A stretch of DNA of 64,000 nucleotides from Phlyctochytrium arcticum (GCA_025602905.1 JAHLKI010000012.1:310001-374000); one strand, 5' to 3'. Counted from the stretch's first letter, positions 52,190-63,175 are shown. The notes: a model not told the origin generated them from the sequence alone. A program made the numbers and translations.

Positions 52190-52640
52190 GATCGAACCCA
52201 GGAATTTTGACCCTATTATCAGTTCTCCCTTCCTACCCGGTGTCCGCGAACAAATAATAATCTATTATGCCCCTCTTTTCTGGACATTTAGTCCCAAAGC
52301 AGGTCACCGACTACCTTTTTGGGGGGAAAAGCAGTTACATTTGGTCTACATTACAATCATAGGTACTTGTCTCAATCTATTTTGCTACATCGACGGGTCA
52401 CACAATACACTGTCTAATTTTGATGAGTAGATTGTTGGCACAATGGTTTGGCACTTTGGATTTTTGGGATTGTGGAGGTTTGGAATACGGCTTCCCTTGC
52501 TTGAATAGCATAGAATGGAATATGCTGATTGATTTAGTCGGGACAGCGCCGTGAATTGCCTTGCCTGTAGCTGCCTTGCATGAATGTTTACTCTGGTGGC
52601 CCACAACTGCTTGTCGAAATATAGATTACTTGTGGGAGAT
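52190..52640 (-). repeat. Module C spacer units (first inverted, second partial)
   Basis: 52200-52400 is an inverted copy of the EF-Ts-flanking repeat (on the minus strand: ACCTGCTTTGGGACTAAATG, AGAGGGGCATAATAG, TCGCGGACACCGGGTAGG). 52440-52625 is a partial direct copy of the unit ending in GCTGCCTTGCATGAATGTTT, which precedes all plus-strand BTB copies. Confidence 0.75.
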
Positions 52641-52876
52641 TGGGAAATCGGAAGAAGTGGAATGTCCTTCAACTTTGGTTTCCTCCCATTGAGTGCCCTT
52701 CCTACCCGGATCTACAGGGGCAACTCGAGAGGCGGGATGCCGCCGCGGGAAATGGCTAAGTCGGACTAGGGGCAACTGACAGGTGTCATTTGGTTGGTCT
52801 ACGTCAAACCACTTTCCACCAAGGTTCGCTTTCATTCCAACGGAAGTGTCCCGCTTCTTGTCCCGCATTTTGCAAC

Positions 52877-53860
52877 ATGTTGGAATTTGATCCGAGCACG
52901 TCGTGGGAGGCAAAGAAAGAAATCACACGGAACAGATTCCCCCGTAAAGGGGATTCAAAGCCGGATAGACACTTGCTGGGGGAAGACTTGTCCGACGTCG
53001 TGATCGAGGTGTACCCTGATGCTGATGCGACTGAAGTGGAAGCCAGTGAGGGACCGGACACCGACAAGATTGCCGCTGCACGTATACCAGCACACTCTGC
53101 CATTCTGGCAGACAGCAGCACATATTTCCATGCCCTTTTCACGAATGGCATGGCTCAGAGTAAGATTGCGAAAGAGAAGAAAGTTGAAGACGGTGCCGGG
53201 AGCAAGGATATCTCGCCATCGGACCGACAGTCGATCTTGGTCAAAATCAAAGGATACCCCTTGCCCGTTGTGCGCTACTTGATTGCGTACCTGTACAACA
53301 ACCAACCTGAATGCGACCAGCAAAGCATAAACTTACTGAAAGATTGGCAAAAAGTACTTCACATCGCCGATGAGTTTGGGGTTTTGTCTCTTTTTGACGA
53401 AGTCTCCTATATTTTGCAGATTGCACTATACTCTGGCCAAAACAAAAACGTCGCTTTTGCACTTCGGATGGGTACGTCACATCATTAATGGAAACTCATT
53501 GTCGGTATCAAAACTCATATAATGTCTCTCCCCCATCCAGCATACAAATTCTCGAAAGAAACGAGCGAAATTCTCAGAAAAGGGTGTATCTCGTATTGCG
53601 CACAGAATTACCATACCCTGTCCAAAGAGGCCGAATTCAAAGATTTCGTCAGACATCATGCATGCCGAGATCTGCTTGTCGAACTGGCTTTGCTCGAAAA
53701 AAATCCGTAACGACGAAAATGATGGTCGAGGTAAGATTTTCACACTATTTGGTTTTGAGTCTATCCTGATTTTCTGGATTTTAGGTTCACATTCCCGAAA
53801 GTCTGGAAGGGCAATGAGAACACGTTGGTTTACAACCCCACTCAAGTAAAACCTGGATAG
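52877..53860 (+). CDS. BTB/POZ-domain protein, intact copy
   Basis: Exons 52877-53471, 53541-53706 and 53785-53860 join in phase to 278 residues. The BTB/POZ fold is recognisable: LLGEDLSDVVIEVYPDADAT, then KIAAARIPAHSAILADSSTY, FHALFTNGMAQSK, and PLPVVRYLIAYLYNN, followed by a BACK-like helical part (VLHIADEFGVLSLFDEVSYI; HACRDLLVELALLE). BTB proteins homodimerise and often bridge cullin-3 ligases to substrates, but nothing here identifies the partner. Exon 3 is inferred from its conservation in three copies (starts FTFPKVWKGNEN); without it the frame would stop at 53708. Three related copies in modules A and B are broken. The upstream AACTGACAGGTGTCATTTGG is shared by the plus-strand copies. 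Confidence 0.8.
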
Positions 53861-54300
53861 TAGTTGTTAGCACCGCTATACATTGTCTTGATTGCGCAGG
53901 CTGGTCGCAAGTCATGTATTGTAAAGATCCAACCTCACACCAAAGATACCTAATCTAGCTGAATGATCTATGGCTCCCCTCGACCTGTCAATGTGACCGA
54001 CTGTTAGTGCTGCTTACTATTGCAACACCCCCCAATTGAACACTGGTGACGGTGACACTGCAGGATTGGTTTCGTTCCTCCGTTTCAGACTGTTCAAGTG
54101 TTCAAGCTTGACCGGCTACTAAAAGATTTTGAGGACTTGGTTTTCTAGGCTGCTTGTTTGGGTAATGATGACGCTTGACGTGGACGTGGTTAGATTTTGT
54201 CTTCGTGCGGCCATTCTTCTCAACCCAAGCATTCGGTCCATTGCAGCGCTTCATTTGTGCAAAGTGAAGAGATTGGCAAAGTACAGTAAGCTTTCAAATT
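53861..54300 (-). repeat. Module C spacer unit, inverted
   Basis: Read on the minus strand, 54300-54040 repeats the unit of 42200-42480 and 35215-35650 (CAATGGACCGAATGCTTGGG, AATGGCCGCACGAAGACAAA, CACGTCCACGTCAAG, CGGTCAAGCTTGAACACTTG). 53861-54030 has no feature I can support. Confidence 0.8.
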
Positions 54301-55065
54301 GGCATTAGCTGTAGTATATAGCAGTGCATTTACTATGTACAGTGTATATGAACTACACCCCGCGACGCCTCTGTGGCGACTGTTTCTCCCACGCGTTGTG
54401 GCTCTGGGAGAGCTAAAACCATTCACAGGGAGGTCACAATTATTCAAAAATTATCAAGGAAGGAACTCATTACACCAAAATCAGTCAAGGAATCTGTTCC
54501 TGGCCTTGTTAGGTGTTCATCGGGTATGTACATGTCCCTGGCCATCGATCTACCGCGGGGTCTATCTCATTGAGAACCGAAAACTAGCCCACAGTCATTC
54601 AAACATTATCCAGAACACAAACTACCATACCATAATCTCCCAAGGAATCCAATTTGTGTGTTCAGAGCGTATTTGTATGTCCCTGGTCATACAAATACAC
54701 TCTTCTCCCACGGGGTCGATCTCAGAAAGAGCTCAAAATTAACCCCTGACTGCCCACAATCATTCAAAAATTGTCAAGAAAAGAAACCACTATACCAAAA
54801 TCGTCCCAGAAATCCGTTTCTGGCCATGTCTGATGTCCATCGCGTATGTGGATGTCTCTGGCCGCCGAATTTAGCTGGCATACACGGGGACTCCCTTCGC
54901 ATTCCCTTTTTGGTCGCGAAATTTACCAATTGGGATGCTTTACAGCTCAAAACGAAATAAATGACCATAACCCCGTGTGGCCCGGCAGCCAGCGGAGTTG
55001 GTAAAATCTCCATAGTCGGAGCATATCGGAACTCGGAAGTTAACGGAACTGGAGTCCACGTGACC
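54301..55065 (-). repeat. Array C of the ~150-bp repeat, inverted
   Basis: On the minus strand the landmark GAATGACTGTGGGCT or a variant occurs at about 54765, 54600 and 54445 (spacing about 150-165 bp), with GGCCAGGGACATGTACATAC and CCACGGGGTCGATCTC-type blocks inside the units. The leading block (ACTCCGC...GGGCC, GAGATTTTACCAACTCCGCT) is at 54960-55060. The order is the mirror image of arrays A and B. Confidence 0.85.
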
Positions 55066-55126
55066 ACCAACGTCACCTTTGTCACTCTTTGGAACTTTTT
55101 GCCAAAACGTCATGGAGAAAGGGCCA

Positions 55127-55133
55127 TATAAAA
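55127..55133 (+). promoter_or_regulatory. TATA box of the anoctamin gene
   Basis: TATAAAA in the context GGGCCA-TATAAAA-GAGCC lies 168 bp before the anoctamin ATG and predicts a start of transcription near 55160, in a C/T-rich leader. It abuts the inverted repeat array, so the duplication field ends directly at this promoter. Confidence 0.6.
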
Positions 55134-55300
55134 GAGCCCCGCAACCAGCACACTCCCCAACCAATAGTCTTTTCCCATCGCTTCTTTTTTCTTTTCCTTG
55201 TCGTTCTTTTCCATAAGCACCGCTAGGTTATTGTACATCCGTAAAGAATACCACTTAAAATCGTTTTTTCAAGTTAATCACCATCAAAAGAATCGAAAAG

Positions 55301-57917
55301 ATGGGTGCTCCCCTCGAGTCTCCGGCCAAAAAGCGGACGCTAGCACATTCAGGCTCATCAGAGGTCGATATCCCAGACTTTTTCCCTCTAACACAAACCG
55401 ACTGGGTGCTCGTATTCAACACTGGCGGCCTATCCATCCCCAAACCCAATGCCCCCGCTGAAAAGTCCCCAAAGACGGAAGAAATCAAAGGATCGGTGAA
55501 AAGAGCCTGGACAGATGTCATCCAGCGATTGATGAGCGTCGGACTTCAGTTTCGTGTTCTACCCTGGGATGCAAAACGCGTCGGTGTCTTTGTTTACTGT
55601 CCGGAAAAGATCTTGATGCGTGAAGTCTACAGATCTCGGTACGTCTCTCGATTCATCTAATTACGATTCTCGTGCAGGTGACTGATTACTTTTCCTAACA
55701 GTGTCATAGACTGGATCAATGATTCCGGTATTTCCGAACTGGAACCGCCCGTCCTCGCAGACCCTTCCCCAGACACTTTCAAGAACAACCCACTACCTAC
55801 CCCCGCTGAACGCCTTCGTCTCGTCCATGAACTTCTGACTTCTCCCACGTACGATGGTGGTGCTGGCCTGACCATGGATCAGACTGTTGTTGATACGACA
55901 GAGGCCGTGGGAGGCAATCTTCTAGAAGCCGTTTTTTGTGTTCACGATCGCGAGTTTGCCGATGTAAGCTTTTCTATTATACACGCTTTTAGGACATGCT
56001 GATTTACTGATACTCTCTACTCTAGAAATGGGTAAAGTCTTGGTCTCAGCGATGGCTACTCCGAGAACAAGACCTGGACGCCATCCGTGATTACGCTGGA
56101 GAAAAGGTAGGGACCGAGGCGGGACGAACTGATGAGGGCGCGGATTGCCAGTTTGCAGGGCAAAATCAATAGGATTTCACAAGACAAAGAGACGTTCTGA
56201 CCAGGGTGGCGAGCGCGAGGAGCATGGTTTTTGAAGGCTGGACGTGGATTTACGCGAGGGAGTGAAGGGAAATTTTGGGGGATGAAAGGAGATATTGTGT
56301 CCTCCCTCATGAGCTTTGTTCTAATGCAAAACATTTTACAGGTTGCATTCTACTTTGCGTTTTTACGCTTCTACCTGACATGCGTTGCCCCACTGGCCGC
56401 TATGGGCCTATCCGCCTGGCTCATGAACGCCAGTTTCTCGCCCATTTATGCCGTCTTTGTCATCGTCTGGGGCATCGTTACAATCAATGTATGGAACCGC
56501 AAAGCATCCGTATATGCCTCTCGATGGGGAACGCGCAACTACTCCAAAATTGAGAAAATCCGACCAGAGTTCCGACCTACAAAAATTGAAATTGATCCTG
56601 TCACGGAGGAACGGATTCCGGTTTACCCTTACTGGCGGCGATGGCTCGTTCGAGCGGGGATTACCTTGCCCATCACTCTGGCGCTCATTGGTTTCCTGTT
56701 GGTGATTGTCTTGACCATTGTTTCTAGTGAAGTTTTTTTCCACAAATATTACAACGGGCCTTGGAAAGAGTATCTGGTACGTTTTTGTAATTTGTATACA
56801 TCAACATCTTCTTACAATGTCTCTTCAGCACTACACGCCAACCATCATTTACAGTGCCGCAATCCCCGTATTCCATAGCTACTACGTCTCACTCGCCCAA
56901 AAACTCAGTCGAATGGAGAACCCTCTCACGGATACCACCTACGCATCCTCTTTTGCCCAAAAGCTCTTCACCTTCAATTCGCTAGTCGGATTCATGGGTC
57001 TCTTCGCCGACGCCTTTGTTGTGGTCCCACTCTCTTCCTACATTGGCTCCTACCTAAAAACCCACGACTACCAAATTGCCGATTTCCAAGATGCCTTTTC
57101 CCCCGCCATGTTGCAGGGACGTCTTACTTACTTGATGATTACGGGTCAGGTCCTCAATGCGGCTACTGAGCTTATTGTACCCTTGCTGACGACCAAGGCA
57201 ACGACTACCATGCATGGTCTGCACAAGAGCAAAGATGAGAAGAAGAAGGAAACGGATGAAGAGACTTATATCCGTCACGTCAAAAATGAATTTGAGCGAC
57301 CCCCTTACGACATTGATGCCGATTACTCTGAGATGATTATTCAGTTTGGATACTTGACACTCTTCTCCTCGGCCTGGCCAATTGCAGCCGTCTTGTGCCT
57401 CATCAACAATTTCCTGGAGTTACGCGCCGACGCCTTCAAAATCTGTAAAGCCAATCGCCGGCCCATTCCTCAACGCGCCGACAATATCGGCCCGTGGATC
57501 AACAATCTCCGTCTGTTTAGTTGGCTCAGTGCCCTCACCACACCCGCCATTGTCGTTCTCTACCGTAACTGGGATATGACTCAAGCCGCTACAACCCAAC
57601 TCCAAGCTCGTCTGCCCACGCTCCTCGCCACTCTTCTGGTCTCTGAACACTTGTATCTCCTCGTCCGCCATATTGTCCAAGAAGCCACTCGCGCAGTCCC
57701 CACCCGCGGCCTGGAACGTCGCCGCCGGGCCGAATTTGAATTAAAGAAACGGTACCTGATGAAAGCCGGGATTGATGTCCTTGCTGGACGCCATGGAGGT
57801 GCTATTCGATGGAACGGGGAAGGCTCGCAGGGCAATGGATCCATCATGTTTGGGGTCGCTCTTAACGAGATTCATGCGTTTTTGGAGGGAAAGAAGACTG
57901 CTTCAGTAGCAGCTTGA
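55301..57917 (+). CDS. Anoctamin/TMEM16 family protein (Ist2/ANO10 type)
   Basis: TMEM16 proteins are calcium-gated lipid scramblases or ion channels; fungal relatives also act at endoplasmic reticulum-plasma membrane contacts. Exons 55301-55638, 55702-55963, 56026-56106, 56342-56776 and 56829-57917 join in phase to 734 residues. The N-terminal cytosolic domain (about 1-230) is followed by about ten membrane segments. Characteristic text: VAFYFAFLRFYLTCVAPLAA, IVWGIVTINVWNRKASVYAS, LFTFNSLVGFMGLFADAF, then ADYSEMIIQFGYLTLFSSAW, CLINNFLELRADAFKICKAN and RRPIPQRADNIGPWINNL. The last two carry the acidic residues of TM7-TM8 where calcium binds in characterised members. Intron 3 is 235 nt, long for this window. 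Confidence 0.92.
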
Positions 57918-59097
57918 TAGCTTATTTCACATTCATTATTTCCCTGTATATCTGTATCATACATATCTCCTTTTCTTTACACTTCATTACATTCATCCTT
58001 TTTACTTCTGTCCTTGAATTTGGGGAGTTGACCGACTCCATTTTTTGCTTCTTCTTACCGAGCGTATACGTCTGGAAATGGCAGAACGGGCTCCTTGGAA
58101 AGCCATTATTAGTCAATACCCGCCTGAACACACATTGTCCAACAATCCCATTTGTTCCAGTCAGGTTGTGCAGGATGCTATAATTGACCGCCCTTCGGAA
58201 AAAAAAAAGACCTAAAGAGTTCTCGACGTCCCCAAAGCCTCCAATCTCAGGGCAACATACCACCGCGTTGGTAGGAGGTTGGGGTATACTCGAGTATAGA
58301 AGCTTGTGTAATTACACAATGTAACTATTTTGTGACCCTGTTTCGAGAATGGCCCCCCCACCCTCGGATGTATGTATGAGGGTTTAGATGTTGATGGATG
58401 AGAGTCAAAAAGAATGGTGGTACCTAAAGTGGCATTTGCCTCCGAGATAATATGACCATAAGATTTAATATTTTGCATTGGATTAAACTTTCTTTGTCAT
58501 CAATGCCTCCCACTTTCATATTATGGCGGCTGGAGAAGAATCTTGTTTCTAACCTTCTCGGGCCCGCTCGTGCATGTCGGCCGACTCCTGCATGAGAAGA
58601 ATATAAAGTAGTCTAATTATGGCGGTTGAACCCATTGGAAATGTATTTTCCACGATGAGCAATGAAAAGCCTCTTTGGGTAGACCCTTACTTTCAGAATT
58701 CCCAGCGGGCTGTACTGGTATCAAAAATTAACTTTGATTTTCTATTTACGCCGGTCGTTCCTATAGAGTAAGTGATTTTCCACGCTTCGCATAAGGTTCT
58801 CATTGTTTGTTTTGTTCATGTCCGATTTGATGCACCCTCAACTTGTACAAGGCCTTCTCGCAAAAGATTGCACCGTACAATGAAGTGGCAGCGCTGGACA
58901 ATGCCCCCTCTCCTGCTACCAAACAACAAACATGCACAATTTGGAGCAACGGAGGGACGAGTTTAGTAAATTCTTACTGATATGGTAGCAAAGAAAGCAA
59001 ACTCTTAAAAGCGGGATGAGGAATGGGGGGCCACCGGTGCTCCATACCAGCCCAACAAGTACCAAGGATTCGATAGTGCTCTCCAAGTATTGTCCGG
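57918..59097. other. Intergenic with two uncertain plus-strand exons (about 58621-58978)
   Basis: 57918-58620 has nothing I can support apart from an A-run at 58199-58208. At 58621 an ATG opens MAVEPIGNVFSTMSNEKPLW up to a good GTAAGT donor at 58769. After an ACAAG acceptor at about 58851 a well-formed frame reads AFSQKIAPYNEVAALDNAPS and ends ...GTSLVNSY-stop near 58980. The two are out of phase by one base, so either the start is different or it is a broken gene. I recognise no family. The remainder to 59097 is the upstream region of the first seven-pass gene. Confidence 0.35.
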
Positions 59098-60060
59098 ATG
59101 GCCTACCAGTACACTAGCCGCGGCCTACCCGTAGCCCCCGCAGCTGCCTTTTTGCCCACCCTCCGACAAATTGTCATTGAGGACATTTCAACCTTTTTCA
59201 ACATTGTCAATACTTTTCTCATTCTGCGCCGCTTCCTGACCAACAAGGCCATTTACTTTAGCCGCGAACGAAGATGGGGAACGTACTTGCAGCTATTCTG
59301 GCTGTTGCTCTACGTGGGCGACAATCTCAATACCATCCTGCGATTGTTACTGGACGATAATCCCTTGGATGTCAACTTGAAAGTGCAAAATTTCTTCATG
59401 ATGCACACGGGCTACGTGCAATTCCTCATGTTGATCTACAAGACGCAAGTCATCATCATGACCTATTTCCGCAACAAGCGCAGGGCAACGTTCAACGAAA
59501 ACATACCCGACGCCATCTTTTTCGTCGTCACGATTGCCCTGATCCTGACTTATGCTCGTATGGGCCGATTGTTTGCTACCGAGGATTTTTTCGACATGCT
59601 GGAAGCGTATTTTCAGTACAATGTGACTATAGGGGTATTGGCCGTCATTGCCCTGCTGGTCTCCTTTGTGCTGCTTACCATGATTGTCCGCGCCGAAGCC
59701 GAAAGTCCGTTCAACAACATCATCCTCAACCGTAGTATGTTTTGGCAGTTCATTGCCCTTCAAATCTTTGCCACGGGCTTCTACGACGTCCTAACCTTTG
59801 TTCAATTTGCCCGCAACAAACAAAACGTACTGTGGCTCTGGTTTCTGGCGACCGTCTTTGTTGACTGGCCCATTACCTTTTTCGAATGGCACCACAAAAG
59901 TATCTTTATAGCTGCAACCAGCGGAGGAGCGACTGCCTCGACCGGCGGCACGTCACCCACCAAGAGCCTAGTGGCAAAGTTGAGCGCCGTCGAAAGCCAG
60001 GCATCTGCGACATCTGCGGCATCGCGAACTCATACAGTACGATCTCGAGAGAACTTGTGA
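59098..60060 (+). CDS. Seven-pass membrane protein, tandem family copy 1
   Basis: A 320-residue intronless frame, not a family I recognise. A short polar N-terminus (YQYTSRGLPVAPAAAFLPTL) is followed by about seven hydrophobic segments near residues 32-50, 62-84, 98-120, 136-152, 172-196, 212-234 and 240-258. Loops hold RRFLTNKAIYFSRERRWGT, a DDNPLDVNLKVQN segment before TM3, FRNKRRATFNENIPDA after TM3, and RAEAESPFNNIILNRSMFW before TM6. The end is a Ser/Thr/Ala-rich tail of ~45 residues. The topology is receptor-like, but no G-protein-coupled-receptor signature is evident. Copies 2 and 3 follow on the same strand. Confidence 0.8.
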   Translation: MAYQYTSRGLPVAPAAAFLPTLRQIVIEDISTFFNIVNTFLILRRFLTNKAIYFSRERRWGTYLQLFWLLLYVGDNLNTILRLLLDDNPLDVNLKVQNFFMMHTGYVQFLMLIYKTQVIIMTYFRNKRRATFNENIPDAIFFVVTIALILTYARMGRLFATEDFFDMLEAYFQYNVTIGVLAVIALLVSFVLLTMIVRAEAESPFNNIILNRSMFWQFIALQIFATGFYDVLTFVQFARNKQNVLWLWFLATVFVDWPITFFEWHHKSIFIAATSGGATASTGGTSPTKSLVAKLSAVESQASATSAASRTHTVRSRENL

Positions 60061-60971
60061 GGCCTGACGCTGTTTTTGTTATTTTTTGCTCGTGTATACC
60101 GTACTTTAAGCCGTGTTTAACCTATTCGTAATCAAATGAATTAATGATATGTTGATGAGCACTCATTTGCCTTTTGTTATTGCTTTTCTGTGAGATGGGT
60201 GCTCCTCTCGAGCTGCTAGCCGTCCCTCTCGTTGATCGCCCAGGACCAGAGCTGCCAGAGCGGGATTTGTCTCACTCGAGGCAAACCTGGAACAAACCCC
60301 ATTGTATGTATATTGTCGGAAACCCTGCATTTTTCGAATGTTCATTGTCGTGAACCAAGGGAACCTATGTCAGGCACCCTTATACCTCGTGTAACGTTCG
60401 CTTCCCACGAAAACAGATATAGGTAACCTTTGCTATAATTTCCATATTCATCATATGCGAATCCGCTGGATCTCTTGGGATCTCTGCTATAGCTTCGATA
60501 TTTGACGCCGGAAAAAAGTTCTTGCTCTTCAATTTTTACAGACGCCAAAACGTTCCTGTCGCTATGAGAAGGTTTTTTTATAATTTTATAACGATGGCGG
60601 CTCTGCGGCTCTGCGACTTTTCAAAGGGTCAAAGAGACAGCCATGGATGGTAAATTAACCCCTGGGGGAAGGTGCACAATATAGGATCACCTTGCTCCAT
60701 TCTCAAGGAGGGTGAGAAATGAGCAAGATATTTTTGACGCTACCATCGACGTGGGTTGTCCATGGTGGATGCGAGCCGAAAACCAAATCAGATCATAAGC
60801 ATTACTCCGACATAATTACATACCATGCGCTTAAGGGTGGGTGGGAATCTTGTAGCCCATGCAGTTCATTTATATAGGCCGAACGGAGCATTTCTTCACC
60901 CAAATTAAGAGAGAGATTGTCGCTCTCGCCGCTCCGTTCAAAAACCGCACTATCCACAAAGCAGTCCAAAG
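60061..60971. promoter_or_regulatory. Intergenic with the promoter of copy 2
   Basis: About 900 bp without a gene. TTTATATA (60869-60876) lies ~100 bp before the copy-2 ATG and is a plausible TATA box. An ATG at 60195 opens MGAPLE over 18 bp that resemble the anoctamin start, but the match ends there. Confidence 0.45.
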
Positions 60972-61919
60972 ATGCCTGACCAATACACGAGTAAAGGTTT
61001 CCCAGTCGACCCGCCGGCTACCTTTGCTCCCACGCTTCGACAGCTCATCCTCGAAGACTGGTCGACATTTCAAGTGTGCATCAACACCTATCTGATCTTG
61101 AACCGGTTCCTATCAAACAAAAATGTCTACTTTAGTCCCGAACGACGATGGGGAACATGGCTGCAGATATTCTGGCTAGTTCTGTACTTTTCGGACAACT
61201 TGAATACGATCTTGCGACTGATCCTGGACGATAATCCCCTGGACCGAAACTTGAAGATACAAAACATCTTCATGATGCACTCGGGATATGTTCAGTTCCT
61301 GATGTTGATCTACAAAACTCAAGTTATCATCATGACCTACTTCCGAAACAAACGCAGCGCAACATTCAACGAGAACATCCCTGATGGCATCTTCACTGCC
61401 ATTACTTTCATCTTGATCATGTCATATATCCGAATGGGACGCTTATTTGCAACGGATGACTATTTCGACATGCTAGACGCATATCTCCAGTACAACGTCG
61501 TGAACGGCGTCTTGGCTGTCATCGCCCTACTTATCTCGCTCGTGCTTGTCTGGATGATCGTGCGTGCGGAAAGCAACAGTCCCTTCAAAAACATCATCCT
61601 CAACCGCAACATGTTTTGGCAATTCATTGCCCTTCAGATTGTGGCATCCGGCTTTTATGATGTATTGACCTTCTATCAGTTTTCGCAGGGTGTAGAAAAC
61701 CCATTGTGGTTGTGGTTCCTGGCAACCTGTGTAGTTGATTGGCCCGTCACCTTTTTCGAGTGGCATCATCACAAGATTTTCCTCGCTGCCGGGAGCGGGG
61801 CAAGCGACACAGGCGGTAACAGCAATCCTAAAAGCGGTAAAACTGCGACTTCGAAGCTGGTTGCCACGGACAGTCAAAATCCTCGATCTCAGACCCGAAG
61901 CGAGGGTACCAACGCCTAG
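60972..61919 (+). CDS. Seven-pass membrane protein, tandem family copy 2
   Basis: A 315-residue intronless frame, very similar to copy 1 across the membrane core (DDNPLDRNLKIQNIFMMHSG, YKTQVIIMTYFRNKRSATFN, FKNIILNRNMFWQFIALQIV, DWPVTFFEWHHHKIF). Differences concentrate in the first ~60 residues, the loop after TM6 (SQGVENP) and the Ser/Gly/Lys-rich tail. The start MPDQYTSKGFPVDPPA is preceded by a TATA-like element ~100 bp upstream. Function unknown; it is the presumed source or sister of copy 3. Confidence 0.82.
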   Translation: MPDQYTSKGFPVDPPATFAPTLRQLILEDWSTFQVCINTYLILNRFLSNKNVYFSPERRWGTWLQIFWLVLYFSDNLNTILRLILDDNPLDRNLKIQNIFMMHSGYVQFLMLIYKTQVIIMTYFRNKRSATFNENIPDGIFTAITFILIMSYIRMGRLFATDDYFDMLDAYLQYNVVNGVLAVIALLISLVLVWMIVRAESNSPFKNIILNRNMFWQFIALQIVASGFYDVLTFYQFSQGVENPLWLWFLATCVVDWPVTFFEWHHHKIFLAAGSGASDTGGNSNPKSGKTATSKLVATDSQNPRSQTRSEGTNA

Positions 61920-63175
61920 GTCTCTGGTGGACAACGATGTTCCAAAAGCACAGGGATATTCTTGGGCTTGGAGGATCTCAGAAAAAGATCATCGCCTTTT
62001 GGGTTCTTTTGGGTACATGCCAATTCTTCCTTTCGCAGATAAAGAGTCTGAACATGTATTCACGTTATTAGTTGGTTGGCTAAATATTACATTTTTTTTG
62101 CAATGACATCTGTTGTCAAACTTCCAAACTACAATCAATTGTACATTGTTCAGTTAATAACATTACATGATTTGATTGATGTCGTGTTCTCAATTTTCAC
62201 TTTTCCCTTACATTCTTGTCTTCTCCATCAATACCATTGTCAATAGGGGTTGCAAAGTGCGGGATAGACCCGCATGGACTTTACTCATTTAATGCACGTC
62301 TTAGCGGCGGTGAACAAATGATGAATCTTGATATGAACTCGCAGCGAGGCCCCGTGTCCCGACGAAAATACGCACTGATACAAGCAAGAAATGTTGAGGA
62401 GGGGTATGAATCGGACATGATGCGCCCAGGAGGCTAGAAAGTTAACGGGGTATGTAGTGTCGGGTGATCCCGGATCCGGTTTGTTCTACTTATCTTATGC
62501 CCCTCCCGGTGCCCCTCCAAAGTCCAGATTAACTTTTCTTTTCCCTTTGAATCATTCTTCCGCGGCGTTGAATGATGGATAGACTCTTCTAAAACCAAAT
62601 CCTTGGAAGTCAGTGTGTGGCTCTGGCGTGACTTCAGGCTTGCATCTTGGATGCATGGGTATTGTTTTCCGGGATACGATTTAAACTTTTTTCGTTCGTT
62701 CAGGAGATGCATGTTTTAAGAAACATTTTTCTGTGGCCGAATCCCAGCTTGTGGAGTTTGATGTTGCCTTTGAACGAAGCAGGTTGAGATAACGTGAGAC
62801 GCCATGTAACCTTCACCAGTTGGACCAGCGGGTAAGAGAATTTGTTTTCAGAGTGGGCTCATCTCTTATTCTATAGAATCACGGCAATGCTGTCCTTTTC
62901 CGTTGCCGGCTGGAAACTGACCCAGCCAACAAAGATGTGTTGCAAACCGCCCTGACCCTCAAGCTGTCAGGGTGAAAAATAAACCAAAATATTCTTGTCC
63001 GTCCCTCATTTTGTGGATCGGCCAGGGTGGATACGGACAAAGGAATTACAGATCATGTAGTTAAAGCCGGGCGGGCGTTCCCAGCGGATGCCGAGAGCCT
63101 GTCTAAACAAGTTCGGAGTGATCGTCAGTCTCTCCAATCCTTTCAGCAACCGCGGTATCCATAAAGTAGCCAAAG
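61920..63175. other. Intergenic between tandem copies 2 and 3
   Basis: About 1.25 kb. The last ~30 bp before the copy-3 ATG (ATCCATAAAGTAGCCAAAG) match the copy-2 leader (ATCCACAAAGCAGTCCAAAG), but the TATA-like element of copy 2 is not repeated at the same distance. No gene, RNA or transposon is visible in the remainder. Confidence 0.45.

Noticed and set aside
51972..52430. A 152-residue plus-strand frame overlapping the TMEM135-like 3' end
   Set aside because: It overlaps the end of the TMEM135-like gene out of frame and continues through the inverted repeat unit, with no recognised motif.
60195..60230. An ATG with MGAPLE that resembles the anoctamin start at 55301
   Set aside because: The match is limited to about 18 bp and the frame diverges at once, so a gene copy cannot be supported.
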